A stretch of DNA of 64,000 nucleotides from Dyadobacter fanqingshengii (GCF_023822005.2 NZ_CP098806.1:1612001-1676000), one strand, 5' to 3'. Shown: positions 18,137 through 26,903, counted from the stretch's first letter. Notes: generated by a model not told the origin, from the letters alone. Translations and numbers: made by a program.

Positions 18137-18778
18137 ATGGACCATAATATTGCCAAATTACGACAGGATTATAATTTGAGGGGTTTGGACGAGCAGGATT
18201 TAGCACCTAATCCCTTCACACAGTTTAAATTATGGTTTGACGACGTGCTATCTGCGGAGATAATTGAGCCCAATGCAATGCTGCTCAGCACGGTTTTAAA
18301 CGGCCGTCCTTCGGCCAGAGTTGTGCTCCTGAAAGACCTCGATCAGACCGGGTTTACGTTCTTTACAAATTACGAAAGCAAAAAGGCCCGGGAAATGGAA
18401 TCTGATCCTTTCGTGGCGATTACTTTTTTCTGGAAGGAGCTGGAAAGGCAGGTCCGGATCGAAGGAAAAATAGAGAAAACAACGGCTCAGGAATCATCCG
18501 AATATTTTGCCGTCAGGCCGCGCGCCAGCCAGATCGGGGCATGGGCATCGGCGCAAAGCCAGCATCTTGAAAACCGTGCTGAGCTGGAAGAACGGACCAG
18601 ACTGTTGGAAGAGAAATTTGAAGGAGCAGAAGTGCCACGCCCGCTGCACTGGGGTGGTTACCGGGTGATCCCCCATTATTTCGAATTCTGGCAGGGAAGA
18701 CGCAGCCGCCTTCATGACCGGCTTGTTTACGAAAAAACGGATGAAGGCAGCTGGCAAATTGAGCGGTTATATCCCTGA
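18137..18778 (+). CDS. pdxH: Pyridoxamine 5'-phosphate oxidase
   Basis: The 213-residue protein has the full PNPOx layout: a split-barrel FMN-binding domain (RVVLLKDLDQTGFTFFTNYESKKAREMESDPFVAITFFWKELERQVRIEG), the middle signature RPRASQIGAWASAQS, and the C-terminal PLHWGGYRVIPHYFEFWQGRRSRLHDRLVY that binds PLP and FMN. It oxidises pyridoxine or pyridoxamine 5'-phosphate to pyridoxal phosphate in the cytoplasm. Length and motifs are those of a normal enzyme. Its 3' end overlaps the stop of the opposing gene by 12 bp. Confidence 0.96.
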   Translation: MDHNIAKLRQDYNLRGLDEQDLAPNPFTQFKLWFDDVLSAEIIEPNAMLLSTVLNGRPSARVVLLKDLDQTGFTFFTNYESKKAREMESDPFVAITFFWKELERQVRIEGKIEKTTAQESSEYFAVRPRASQIGAWASAQSQHLENRAELEERTRLLEEKFEGAEVPRPLHWGGYRVIPHYFEFWQGRRSRLHDRLVYEKTDEGSWQIERLYP

Positions 18779-19372
18779 ACCTTTCTGCGGTTGCTGAGGA
18801 AGGGAATTCAAAACATACTCACCAAGCGGCGACAACGTATAACCTGGTTCATGACTGATTGTCAGACCCAGGTTTTTTAGTTTCCTTACATTCACTTTCA
18901 GCCACTCTTTTTCCTTATTCACTTTTGCAGCAAGCTCAACAGCCGGCAGTTTTGGATTTTCCCTGATCGCTTTCAGCACTTTTGTGGTCCATTTGCCCTG
19001 GTTGCTGTATTTATCCAGGTTTAATAATTTTTCTTTCAATGCTTCAAGCTCTTCATCCGGAATCTGGCTTTTTTGTCTCAGGTCAATGCGCGGATCCGGG
19101 CTGTGGTAGCTGAGCTGGATCTTGTAAATCGCACCATTCACGGTCTTTTCCAATTCGCCGATCAGTGCATTAACATTTTCATAGCCAGCTTGTTTGGCGT
19201 CATCTTCGGAGATCTGGTCCAATTCAGTTTGCGTAATATCCATAATCTTCACCACTCCGATACTCGTTTTGAGCAGACTGTCTTTTTTAACAGACAAATT
19301 TTTCCATTTACGAAAAGCCAGAGATATGTCTCCCGACATGATGCCTTCGAGGTGTTTTTGTTTTATTAACAT
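18767..19372 (-). CDS. ASCH-like domain protein with C-terminal winged helix
   Basis: A 201-residue protein when started at MLIKQKHLEGIMSGDISLAFRKW (ATG 19372); a longer TTG-started version would run over the gltA terminator, so the shorter one is preferred. The N-terminal 100 residues fit an ASCH/PUA-like barrel (KQKHLEGIMSGDISLAFRKWK, GVVKIMDITQTELDQISEDDAKQAGY), a fold associated with RNA binding. Residues 130-195 (LPAVELAAKVNKEKEWLKVNVRKLKNLGLTISHEPGYTLSPLGEYVL) look like a winged helix. It may act on RNA or in regulation, but the target is unknown. Its last codons overlap the pdxH 3' end. Confidence 0.65.
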   Translation of the reverse strand: MLIKQKHLEGIMSGDISLAFRKWKNLSVKKDSLLKTSIGVVKIMDITQTELDQISEDDAKQAGYENVNALIGELEKTVNGAIYKIQLSYHSPDPRIDLRQKSQIPDEELEALKEKLLNLDKYSNQGKWTTKVLKAIRENPKLPAVELAAKVNKEKEWLKVNVRKLKNLGLTISHEPGYTLSPLGEYVLNSLPQQPQKGSGI

Positions 19373-19391
19373 TGTTTTGAATTTAACAAAA

Positions 19392-19420
19392 AAGAGACTG
19401 CTATTTACAAGCAATCTCTT
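19392..19420 (-). terminator. Terminator of gltA
   Basis: AAGAGACTGC / GCAATCTCTT pair with one mismatch around a 9-base loop. On the minus strand the stem is followed by TTTTTTGTTAAA. It lies directly downstream of gltA and upstream of the ASCH-like gene, so it should separate the two transcripts. Confidence 0.7.
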
Positions 19421-19448
19421 GATATTGAAAGTGTTATTTCTGAATAGA

Positions 19449-20732
19449 TTAGCGCTCGCTCATCGGAACAAAATCCCGTTTAGGGGCGCCTGTATAGATC
19501 TGACGCGGGCGACCGATCGGTTCTTTGTTTGCACGCATTTCTTTCCATTGTGCGATCCATCCCGGAAGACGGCCAATGGCGAACATGACCGTAAACATGT
19601 TGGTAGGAATTCCCAGCGCACGGTAAATGATGCCCGAGTAAAAATCCACGTTCGGATAAAGTTTTCTTGAAACGAAATACTCGTCTTCCAAAGCCGCTTT
19701 TTCCAGTTTCTGCGCAATTTCCAAAACAGGATCATTGATGCCCAGTTTGTTCAAAACATCGTCTGCGGCTTTCTTAATGATGCGCGCGCGCGGATCAAAG
19801 TTTTTGTAAACGCGGTGTCCAAAACCAAACAAACGGAAGCCGCTTGATTTGTCTTTGGCCATATCAATGTATTTCTGAACATCACCACCGTCATTTTTGA
19901 TGGCTTCCAGCATCTCGATCACTTCCTGGTTTGCACCACCATGGAGCGGGCCCCAAAGTGCGCTGATACCAGATGAAATCGAAGAGTAAATGTTCGCGTG
20001 AGACGACCCGACAAGCCTTACGGTCGAAGTAGAGCAGTTTTGCTCATGGTCTGCGTGCAGGATCAGCAATTTGTTCAATGCAGCAGAAACTACGGGATCA
20101 ACATTGTATTTTGCTACGGGCAGCGAAAACATCATGTTCAGGAAATTGGAACAATAATCCAGGTCATTCTGCGGATAATTCACCGGATGTCCCTGCGATT
20201 TCTTGTATGACCATGTTGCAATGGTCGGCAATTTGGAAAGCAAACGAATGATGTGCAGTTCTGTAATCTCCTCTGTATTGGTATCGAAAGTTTCAGGATA
20301 AAAGGCGCTCATCGCGCTCACCAGTGACGAAAGCACGCCCATCGGGTGCGCATTCACAGGAAATCCTTCGAAAATCTTGCGCATATCCTCATTCACGAGT
20401 GTGTGCGTTCTGATTGCATGCTCGAAATCCGCAAACTGCTTTTCAGTAGGAAGTTCTCCGTAAATAAGCAGGTAAGCTACTTCCAAAAATGACGACTTTT
20501 CAGCCAGATCTTCAATTGAATAACCTCTGTAATTCAGTATCCCCTCTTCTCCATCCAGAAACGTTATAGCGCTTTTTGTGGCGCCTGTATTTTTATAACC
20601 TGCATCAATTGTAATATACCCTGTCTGGTCACGTAACTTGGCAATATCTATCGCTTTCTCCTGCTCACTGCCTTCAATAATGGGGAACTCGTACTTTTTA
20701 CCTTCAAGGGTTAATTCAGCTATTTGGGACAT
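19449..20732 (-). CDS. gltA: Citrate synthase
   Basis: A 427-residue type II citrate synthase, which condenses acetyl-CoA and oxaloacetate at the entry of the TCA cycle. The N-terminal beta-domain (ELTLEGKKYEFPIIEGSEQEKAIDI) is typical of the hexameric bacterial type. Active-site blocks are visible: the first His in LILHADHEQNCSTSTVRLVGSS, the second in LWGPLHGGANQEV, and the catalytic Asp region in FGFGHRVYKNFDPRA, with the substrate-binding GRPRQIYTG near the C-terminus. The gene is monocistronic, with its own terminator downstream and a 310-bp untranscribed or regulatory region upstream. Confidence 0.97.
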   Translation of the reverse strand: MSQIAELTLEGKKYEFPIIEGSEQEKAIDIAKLRDQTGYITIDAGYKNTGATKSAITFLDGEEGILNYRGYSIEDLAEKSSFLEVAYLLIYGELPTEKQFADFEHAIRTHTLVNEDMRKIFEGFPVNAHPMGVLSSLVSAMSAFYPETFDTNTEEITELHIIRLLSKLPTIATWSYKKSQGHPVNYPQNDLDYCSNFLNMMFSLPVAKYNVDPVVSAALNKLLILHADHEQNCSTSTVRLVGSSHANIYSSISSGISALWGPLHGGANQEVIEMLEAIKNDGGDVQKYIDMAKDKSSGFRLFGFGHRVYKNFDPRARIIKKAADDVLNKLGINDPVLEIAQKLEKAALEDEYFVSRKLYPNVDFYSGIIYRALGIPTNMFTVMFAIGRLPGWIAQWKEMRANKEPIGRPRQIYTGAPKRDFVPMSER

Positions 20733-21042
20733 ATTAATGAGAATAAAATTAAAAAGGTTAATGACAAGATATAGACAAATCAGGTCAATTCAATCCAAAG
20801 ATTTTCCGTGCTCCTGATTTACTTATCCAACAAATTAATTTTGTGTTAATTGAATGCGAGCGTAACCATTTCCCGATTCGACACAAGCCGCAATATCCTA
20901 AAAAACTGTGTACTTTCTATTATTATCCATGTTTTATTTGTGAAAAATCGGGACTCGGGGAATAATATTTCACAATTTTAAGTAATTATAATAATATTCT
21001 ATTGAGCTCAAAAAATGCTGAAAAACTCCCGTTTAACCCGCC
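20733..21042. other. Intergenic region upstream of gltA
   Basis: This 310-bp AT-rich interval lies between the gltA start (minus) and the end of the next minus-strand gene. It must contain the gltA promoter; a loose TATATCTTG element occurs on the minus strand near 20765, but it does not fit the full consensus. I see no gene, repeat or strong hairpin. Confidence 0.4.
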
Positions 21043-21501
21043 TCAGGGCTGCACGTCCTTCGACACATTTCCTTTCAGATCGACCTCTATGTAGCGCGGC
21101 TTGCTGAGAATTTGCCTGACCAGATATCGCCCGAAAAGCCCTGCCAGAATGACTGGCAGCAGATGCGCGCCGTAGATAAATGCCTTCCCGGTGATCCGAT
21201 ATGAAAACGTCGAGAACGTGAGATAAACGTATCCAAACCAGAAGACTGCAATCCCCAGTAACCAGCTATAAAATATGGTTGCCGGTTTGCGGTCTGCAAA
21301 TAGCCTGATCAGTTCACAGATGGCCAGCGAAATCCCTACCACAAGCAAAACCGTTAACAATGCTCTTGGAAAATTGCGGATGTAAACGTGCTTGTAAACC
21401 ATCACACCGAGCTTTCCGATGAGGTTTGGGTGCGCCAGCAAATAGGCGTCCGTTACGCTCAGGACCAAAAGCAGCAAAAGGCTGCTGATCTTTTTATTCA
21501 T
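21043..21501 (-). CDS. Four-helix membrane protein, unknown function
   Basis: A 152-residue integral membrane protein. Hydrophobic segments lie at about residues 5-24, 47-66, 78-97 and 106-127, the last followed by a basic R-x-LVRQILSKPRY stretch and a hydrophilic C-terminus. No conserved motif is recognised. It lies 30 bp downstream of miaA on the same strand and could be co-transcribed with it, though a functional link is not evident. Confidence 0.6.
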   Translation of the reverse strand: MNKKISSLLLLLVLSVTDAYLLAHPNLIGKLGVMVYKHVYIRNFPRALLTVLLVVGISLAICELIRLFADRKPATIFYSWLLGIAVFWFGYVYLTFSTFSYRITGKAFIYGAHLLPVILAGLFGRYLVRQILSKPRYIEVDLKGNVSKDVQP

Positions 21502-21531
21502 TTATGTGACGTCTTTTATGGTAAATTACTC

Positions 21532-22485
21532 TTAGTTGTCGTGTAAAAACTGCTGATATTTTAGTGTTATGGCCTGCGCCTGTTCGTCAGCATTCCTTTC
21601 AGAATCAAGCCATTGTATATCAATTCCATCTTTTTCCATTTTCCGGAAAAAAGTCATTTGTCGCTTTGCGAAACGATGGATTTCGGTTTCCAAATGTGTT
21701 ACCATTTCCTCGTATTGCAGCGCACCTGTCAGGAAAAGCGTAATCCATTTGTATTCCAGACCATAATAAATCAATTGTTCAGCTGTAAGCCCGCGTGCCA
21801 GCAAACCCTTAACCTCCTCAATCAAACCACTTTCCAACCTGGTTCTTAATCTCCTGCTGATCCGCTCACGCCGGACTTCAACTGCGGGGTTAAGCCCGAA
21901 AACAATGTACCGATAAGGCTGCCTCTCCGTAAAAGTTTCAGCGCCTGCATGATGTGTGAGGAATTCCGATATTTCAATGGCCCTGATCAACCTTTTCCGT
22001 GTAGACGTGTCCGCAATGCGCTGATAGGCCGTATCATAACTTTCAAATCGTGTTAATAGCGACTCTTTGGGAACGTTTTCCAGCTCTGTGCGAAGCGTTT
22101 CGCTCACCGGAACGGACGCATATGCATGACCTTTGAGCAACGAAAGAATGTAAAAACCCGTTCCTCCACACAAAACCGGCACATGACCGTTGCCTGTAAC
22201 CAATTTATATACCGTTTCGAAATCCCTTTGAAACTCATTTACATTATATTGCTCGCCGGCGTCCCTAATGTCTATCAAATGATATGGAATCTTTTTGCCA
22301 TCCGATTCATACTCAGCAAGATCCTTGCCTGTTCCGATATCCATATCCCGGTAAACCTGCCTGGAATCTGCGCTGATGATCTCACCGCCTATCATAGCCG
22401 CGACTTTCACTGCCAAATGGGTTTTGCCGGAAGCGGTAGGCCCCAAGATGACGAGCAGCGGAACGGTCGGTTTCATGTCAGGCAT
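21532..22485 (-). CDS. miaA: tRNA dimethylallyltransferase
   Basis: A 317-residue MiaA, which attaches dimethylallyl to N6 of A37 in tRNAs reading UNN codons. The P-loop GPTASGKT spans residues 15-22, followed by the DSRQVYRDMDIGTGK substrate motif, HLIDI, and PVLCGGTGFYILSLLKG. The insert YGLEYKWITLFL, where the usual GYKE-type block lies, is typical of Bacteroidota enzymes. The ATG follows the stop of the preceding gene directly (TGAATG), so translation is probably coupled to the upstream endonuclease-like gene. A second start, at the fourth codon, is also possible. Confidence 0.95.
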   Translation of the reverse strand: MPDMKPTVPLLVILGPTASGKTHLAVKVAAMIGGEIISADSRQVYRDMDIGTGKDLAEYESDGKKIPYHLIDIRDAGEQYNVNEFQRDFETVYKLVTGNGHVPVLCGGTGFYILSLLKGHAYASVPVSETLRTELENVPKESLLTRFESYDTAYQRIADTSTRKRLIRAIEISEFLTHHAGAETFTERQPYRYIVFGLNPAVEVRRERISRRLRTRLESGLIEEVKGLLARGLTAEQLIYYGLEYKWITLFLTGALQYEEMVTHLETEIHRFAKRQMTFFRKMEKDGIDIQWLDSERNADEQAQAITLKYQQFLHDN

Positions 22486-23376
22486 TCAGTTCGGCAATTT
22501 ATAGGTCTTAACAAACTTAATGCTGCCCGCATTGTAGATCGCAATGCGCTTAGGATCTGGCTTTGAAGTTCTCTCCATATCAGTCGCGGACAAATAGAAC
22601 TGCATGGGCGCTGTTTCTGAAATTCTTTCAAAGCCAAGCGTCACATAACCAGCTCCATCCGACCATTCACGGTCGGCGTAGGTCATGATATCATCCGGAT
22701 CTTTTTCTCTTGCAAAAGCAGTAAGCAGCTTATCCAGCCCGCCGGAAACATTGGTATCGAGCAAGCTGGCAAACCGCAGCATTTCGAACGACCTGAATGG
22801 ACCATCCGCACGAGCAAAAACCCGCGGCGCACTGAATGTTGCGACAGCCACGAGCAGTTCTTCTGAATTGTGATCGTATTCGAAAGCCTCGTTCAAAACC
22901 CGGAAATAACGTTTTGGTAAAAACAGGCCATATTTTGTTTTGGAAGTTACGGAACCATTGAGATGATTTTTCTCTAAAAACAGCGCAGCGCTTTCCTGAT
23001 CTATCCGGCGAACCTGTGTTAGTCTGGCCGCAATTTTCTGAGAATTCCCAAGCATTGCATTCACCCTGGACTTTACGATCGGCTCATTGTTAATCCAATA
23101 ATCTTCCCAGATCACAACACATTTTAAACCCGCTTCCCGTTTTGCAAGCATGGTGCGAACTTCGTCTTGCCACCTTAGGAAAGATCCCGCTTCAAGCCAG
23201 TTTTCAAGCGTAATCAGCACAATTTTCAACGTAGCACCATTTCCTTTCGATACGACGATATGTGTTGAGAAATGCCCGCGACTTGTCACTTCGAATTGCA
23301 ACTGCATTTCGCTCAGCCCATTACAAACTTGTTCCTGAAAAGAAGGCATATGGATCGATGGCAGCGGGGTTGGCAT
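22486..23376 (-). CDS. Unknown protein resembling phage homing-endonuclease-associated families
   Basis: The 296-residue protein has an N-terminal half with VSKGNGATLKIVLITLENW and LKCVVIWEDYWINNEPIVKSRVNAMLGNSQKI, reminiscent of the nuclease part of phage-type homing endonucleases. A central AALFLEKNHLNGSVTSKTKYGLFL resembles the acyltransferase-like segment often fused to them. The C-terminal part (LDKLLTAFAREKDPDDIMTYADREWSDGAGYVTLGFERI) is also of that type. It is the first gene of a pair with miaA (TGAATG junction). Its true role is unknown. The resemblance is from reading only and may reflect shared folds rather than homing activity. Confidence 0.45.
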   Translation of the reverse strand: MPTPLPSIHMPSFQEQVCNGLSEMQLQFEVTSRGHFSTHIVVSKGNGATLKIVLITLENWLEAGSFLRWQDEVRTMLAKREAGLKCVVIWEDYWINNEPIVKSRVNAMLGNSQKIAARLTQVRRIDQESAALFLEKNHLNGSVTSKTKYGLFLPKRYFRVLNEAFEYDHNSEELLVAVATFSAPRVFARADGPFRSFEMLRFASLLDTNVSGGLDKLLTAFAREKDPDDIMTYADREWSDGAGYVTLGFERISETAPMQFYLSATDMERTSKPDPKRIAIYNAGSIKFVKTYKLPN

Positions 23377-23414
23377 AGGGCAGCAAGTTAGCCGCAGATT
23401 TATTCAGTAACAAA

Positions 23415-23439
23415 AAAACGCGCTCAATGAGCGCGTTTT
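23415..23439 (-). terminator. Terminator downstream of the outer-membrane protein gene
   Basis: AAAACGCGCTC / GAGCGCGTTTT form a perfect 11-bp GC-core stem around a 3-base loop, with T-rich sequence after the stem on the minus strand. It lies 24 bp beyond the stop of the gene at 23463-24068. Confidence 0.85.
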
Positions 23440-23462
23440 CAACATATTCGATGGGTCAGAAA

Positions 23463-24068
23463 TTACTCTCCGCCCAATCCGAAGATCACACCGACATTCA
23501 CCCCACCGAAATTTGAAGTGGATTCAAAATCAATATTATTGGCTGATCCTGTGGTTGACCCGTGATTTTTATTACCAAAGACGAAATGGTAAATCCCTTC
23601 CACCTGAATACCTACGTTTCCAAAAGCAAAAATCAACCCTGCCCTTGGCGCTGCACCGAAGTTGCTATGTTTTGAAGATTCAACGATTGTATTTCCATTG
23701 AACTTAGCGTCGTACTTGGAGAAATAAATACCCGCGTCCCCACCAACATATGGCCTGATGACACCTTCTGTGAAAAAGTAATCAATCGTTCCGGTTACAG
23801 GCATTAACCGGCCTGTTGAGCTGAGCGTTTGCCCGGCTATCGTATAATCGCTTCCATCCGCATAAATCTTACCTGCAACGCCAAATGCAAAATTGGGAGA
23901 CGTAAATACTCTCAAATTCACCCCGCCACCTGCAACGGTTTTAGAATCTTCTACATTGGATTTGGCAATTCCCCCTTGCAATCCAAGTGAAAACTGGGCG
24001 TAACCTACTGAGCTGATGGTCAGGAAAAACGCAGCCACAGCCAAAGAACGAATTATTTGCTTTTTCAT
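23463..24068 (-). CDS. Outer-membrane beta-barrel protein
   Basis: A 201-residue protein with a clear signal peptide (residues 1-24, ending VGYAQF) and a mature chain of alternating hydrophobic and small residues: FSLGLQGGIAKSN, NFAFGVAGKIYADG, YFFTEGVIRPYVGGDAGIYFS, FGAAPRAGLIFAFGNVGIQVEGIYHFVFG, and the end NFGGVNVGVIFGLGGE. This is the pattern of an eight-stranded porin-like or OmpW-type barrel. It probably sits in the outer membrane; the ligand is unknown. It is a monocistronic gene with its own terminator and a 220-bp upstream region holding no other gene. Confidence 0.75.
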   Translation of the reverse strand: MKKQIIRSLAVAAFFLTISSVGYAQFSLGLQGGIAKSNVEDSKTVAGGGVNLRVFTSPNFAFGVAGKIYADGSDYTIAGQTLSSTGRLMPVTGTIDYFFTEGVIRPYVGGDAGIYFSKYDAKFNGNTIVESSKHSNFGAAPRAGLIFAFGNVGIQVEGIYHFVFGNKNHGSTTGSANNIDFESTSNFGGVNVGVIFGLGGE

Positions 24069-24288
24069 AACTGATACTGATTACTGATTAATAATGCAGT
24101 CAGCATTGCCAATATCAGTCCATACCAGAAAAATCGCATTGTAAATATTCGCTTACAGTTAGTAAACAGTTACTTAGCAATATTCACCATCGCAATTATG
24201 CTATTTAGAGCGCAATAATTGCTGTGCAAATTATTCCTCAAAACGAACAATTTCAGGGAAATTACAGGGCAAAAAACGGTTAGGGTTG

Positions 24289-25128
24289 TTAGGCCAAACG
24301 CGCCGCCTCCCACCCTATCAATGCCTTTTTACGCAAACTTCCCCAGCGATATTCGCCAAGTAAACCTTCCTTACGGATAACACGATGGCATGGGATCAGA
24401 TAAGCGATCGGGTTGTCGCCCACGGCGCTTCCAACCGCGCGAACGGCGCCCGGATGTCCGATGCTTTGGGCTATTTGCTGGTAAGTGGTCAGCGCGCCAT
24501 TGGGAATGCTCAGCAATGCTTCCCACACTTTGAGCTGAAAATTGGTCCCCTGAACGAGTATAGGAAGCTTTTCCAATGAACCCGAAGCAGGCTGGAAAAT
24601 GCGGTTAACAAAACGTTCCGTTAGGATTTGGTCGTGTTTGATGTTGGCATAGTGCCACTTTTTGGCCAGTGTGATCAATTCTGCTTCCCGCCCTGCTTCG
24701 TCAATGAACGCCATCGCGCAAATGCCGCGGTCTGTAACGGCAATAAAACAATCACCGAACGGTGTGGGATGGATGCCATAGCTGATATCAAGTCCTTTCC
24801 CCGAAGTTTTAAATTCCTGCGGCGTTACTGCTTCAATGCTGATAAAATGGTCGTAAACTCTGCTTTGGCTCGACAGTCCTGCCTGCTCCGCCAGTTCAAC
24901 AAGGTTGGATGATTCCCGGATCTTTTCTTTCAGATAGCCCGCGGTAATGAATTGAAGGAATTTTTTGGGACTTACGCCTGCCCATTCTGTAAAAACACGC
25001 TGGAAATGAAACTGGCTGATGCTCACTTCCTCAGCCACGTCAAATAGCGAAGGCTGGTCTTTTGCATTGGCAACGATGAACTCGATGGCTTTTGCAATTT
25101 TGTCGTAATTATAAGTTTCCTGGTTCAT
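24289..25128 (-). CDS. AraC-type HTH fused to O6-methylguanine-DNA methyltransferase
   Basis: A 279-residue Ada-like fusion. Residues 1-95 carry an AraC HTH (SISQFHFQRVFTEWAGVSPKKFLQFITAGYLKEKI and a second HTH ending FISIEAVTPQEFKTSG). Residues 110-275 are a methylated-DNA-protein methyltransferase with the acceptor Cys247 in PCHRVIR preceded by VRAVGSAVGDNPIAYLI. The N-terminal zinc/phosphotriester-repair domain of E. coli Ada (about 90 residues) is absent, so it can repair O6-alkylguanine and probably activates transcription, but it lacks the Cys38-type switch. Such AraC-AGT proteins are common in Bacteroidota. Nothing upstream suggests an operon. Confidence 0.88.
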   Translation of the reverse strand: MNQETYNYDKIAKAIEFIVANAKDQPSLFDVAEEVSISQFHFQRVFTEWAGVSPKKFLQFITAGYLKEKIRESSNLVELAEQAGLSSQSRVYDHFISIEAVTPQEFKTSGKGLDISYGIHPTPFGDCFIAVTDRGICAMAFIDEAGREAELITLAKKWHYANIKHDQILTERFVNRIFQPASGSLEKLPILVQGTNFQLKVWEALLSIPNGALTTYQQIAQSIGHPGAVRAVGSAVGDNPIAYLIPCHRVIRKEGLLGEYRWGSLRKKALIGWEAARLA

Positions 25129-25298
25129 TGGATTAATAATTTGTTATACAAAATTGGCTTCATCTCCGCAGTTGCCCAACCTGAAACTTGCGCAAATTCA
25201 CAGCCACTTGCACACTCATATTTTCAAATTAAATCCGCTGGCCCTTATATTCACAATTATATTCAAACTCAACCATTCTATTACCAAATATAAAAACG

Positions 25299-25601
25299 AT
25301 GAAATCTTTCCTTATCGTCGCCTTGTTTTTCCTTGTTAGCGCCCACATAAGCTATGCGCAGAACTTCAAATCCGAGCTTAAAAAGCTGGATTCGGAAATC
25401 AGGTCGGCTTATAAAAGTAAGAAACTTACTGAATTGGAATATACTAAGTTGCAACGCGAGCAGGATGTGATCCAGGCAACCATAGAAAAAGCCCAGGCGG
25501 ATGATATCATGACCCCGGATGAGAAGAATAAAATTCATTCGAAAATTGTCCGGGCTAAGAAGAAGCTCGCCAAATACAAGACAAACCGGGAGATTTACTG
25601 A
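25299..25601 (+). CDS. Small secreted protein, unknown function
   Basis: A 100-residue protein with a signal peptide (residues 1-21, ending SYAQ) and a highly charged helical mature chain (FKSELKKLDSEIRSAYKSKKLTELEYTKLQREQDVIQATIEKAQADDIMTPDEKNKIHSKIVRAKKKLAKYKTNREIY). The heptad-like pattern suggests a coiled coil, and a TPDEK stretch separates two helices. It is probably periplasmic, but no family is recognised. It is followed by a strong bidirectional hairpin. Confidence 0.65.
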   Translation: MKSFLIVALFFLVSAHISYAQNFKSELKKLDSEIRSAYKSKKLTELEYTKLQREQDVIQATIEKAQADDIMTPDEKNKIHSKIVRAKKKLAKYKTNREIY

Positions 25602-25607
25602 TGCCCT

Positions 25608-25641
25608 GTCAGCCTGAGCGGCCCGGTCCGTTCAGGCTGAC
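25608..25641. terminator. Bidirectional terminator hairpin
   Basis: GTCAGCCTGAGCGG and CCGTTCAGGCTGAC pair over 14 positions with one mismatch around a 6-base loop. It lies between convergent genes (25299-25601 plus, and 25660-25773 minus) and serves as the end of both. Confidence 0.75.
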
Positions 25642-25659
25642 AAGTAATTTTGCTTTTTA

Positions 25660-25773
25660 TTAATAGTCTTTCTTACCGTCTTTTTTCGCCTTTTTTTCAG
25701 CACGTTTCTCTTTCAGGTTCTTCTCGGGCTCCTTTTTAGTGCTTCCCTTGTCCAGATTTTTACCTTTGGCCAT
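25660..25773 (-). CDS. 37-residue Lys/Glu-rich small protein
   Basis: The minus strand from the ATG at 25773 encodes MAKGKNLDKGSTKKEPEK and continues as a lysine-rich helix ending KKAKKDGKKDY (37 residues, stop 25660-25662). Short basic proteins with the same opening occur widely in Bacteroidota, and the reading frame is compact and well bounded. The charge suggests nucleic-acid or ribosome contact, but no function is known. It lies 54 bp downstream of the tail of the convergent gene and is close enough to the following minus-strand Gfo/Idh gene to share a transcript with it. Confidence 0.6.
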   Translation of the reverse strand: MAKGKNLDKGSTKKEPEKNLKEKRAEKKAKKDGKKDY

Positions 25774-25827
25774 GACTATTGAATTTTTGAGTTAAGATGA
25801 TTGAATAACTGTAAAACTATAAAAAAA

Positions 25828-26808
25828 TTACTTTGTTGTAATCCAATCCATGATATGGTTGGCCCTTGCGCCCGATTCGCCGGTGCTCGGACATTTTCCT
25901 TCGCCGCGTAACTCCTTCACAATCGAATCGATTAAAGGCTGTTGCACATGTTGCGGATAAGGAATGTTGAAAATCTCGGTTCCCGATTCCGTTTCCACTT
26001 TAATGTCAAATTTCTCAAAAAACGAGAACGTGATCCTGCCTTTGGAGCCGATGATCTGCGCCAGGTCCTCGCGCTGTTCCTTGTTGATGGTATAGCACCA
26101 GCTTCCATTGCCCAAAACGCCCGATTCGAACTCGTAATTGGCCACGACAATGTCGTCGGCTTCATATAATCCTGCCTGGTTACGCGCAATTCCGGACGCA
26201 TATTTTATTGGGCCAAATACAAATTCAAGCAAATCAAACTGATGCGACGCCAGGTCATGAAAATGGCCGCCACCTGAAATTTTCGGATCCACCCGCCAGC
26301 GTGGCTTTGGGTTTGGCCCGGTTTCTTCTTCATAAGGCTGCCATTGCAGGCAAATGTTCACAAATCTTACATCGCCAATAACATTACTGTCAACGAGTTC
26401 TTTTACTTTGAGAAAATAGTCAAGTGCGCGGCGGTAAAATGCGACAAAAACCGGAACACCGCTTTCCCTGCTGAATGCATTGATCCGGTCGCATTCGGCA
26501 CCATTCAGCGCCATGGGTTTTTCGATGTAAACAGGCTTGCCTACCTTCATGGCTTTAATGGCCAGTTCTTCGTGGGCATCTGGCGGCGTTGCAATGTATA
26601 TCGCGTTGATCTCCGGATCATTAATGAGCTCGTCAGCATCGGCATACCATTTGGGAACATTATGGCGCTGCGCGTAATCGGCAGCTTTTTCAGCGTCGCG
26701 CCGCATAACGGCCACCAGACTTGAATTGGCAACTTTATTAAAAGCCGGGCCGCTCTTGACTTCGGTAACATTGCCGCAGCCAATGATGCCCCATTTTATC
26801 TGATCCAT
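25828..26808 (-). CDS. Gfo/Idh/MocA-family NAD(P)-dependent oxidoreductase
   Basis: A 326-residue two-domain enzyme. The Rossmann fold begins WGIIGCGNVTEV, with SLVAVMRRD, then DPEINAIYIATPPDAHEELAIKAMKVGKPVYIEKPMALNGAEC, where the EKP motif carries the catalytic Lys. The C-terminal domain has GGGHFHDLASHQFDLLEFVFGPI and ends with MDWITTK. These enzymes oxidise or reduce sugars, inositols or cyclic polyols; the substrate cannot be read from the sequence. It is cytoplasmic, with no signal peptide, unlike the Tat-exported relative at 42738-44021. It lies downstream of nothing obvious on its strand. Confidence 0.9.
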   Translation of the reverse strand: MDQIKWGIIGCGNVTEVKSGPAFNKVANSSLVAVMRRDAEKAADYAQRHNVPKWYADADELINDPEINAIYIATPPDAHEELAIKAMKVGKPVYIEKPMALNGAECDRINAFSRESGVPVFVAFYRRALDYFLKVKELVDSNVIGDVRFVNICLQWQPYEEETGPNPKPRWRVDPKISGGGHFHDLASHQFDLLEFVFGPIKYASGIARNQAGLYEADDIVVANYEFESGVLGNGSWCYTINKEQREDLAQIIGSKGRITFSFFEKFDIKVETESGTEIFNIPYPQHVQQPLIDSIVKELRGEGKCPSTGESGARANHIMDWITTK

Positions 26809-26903
26809 AAGCAGGATTTAATGTTTGAACTAATCGTCAAGCATAATAATTATTTAATTGGATAAATCTACTTTAAAACAAAGGCAACATTCTTTTTTGT
26901 AAC

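Noticed and set aside
24289..25128. Complete Ada protein with a phosphotriester-repair domain
   Set aside because: The N-terminal zinc domain is absent; only AraC HTH and AGT parts are present.
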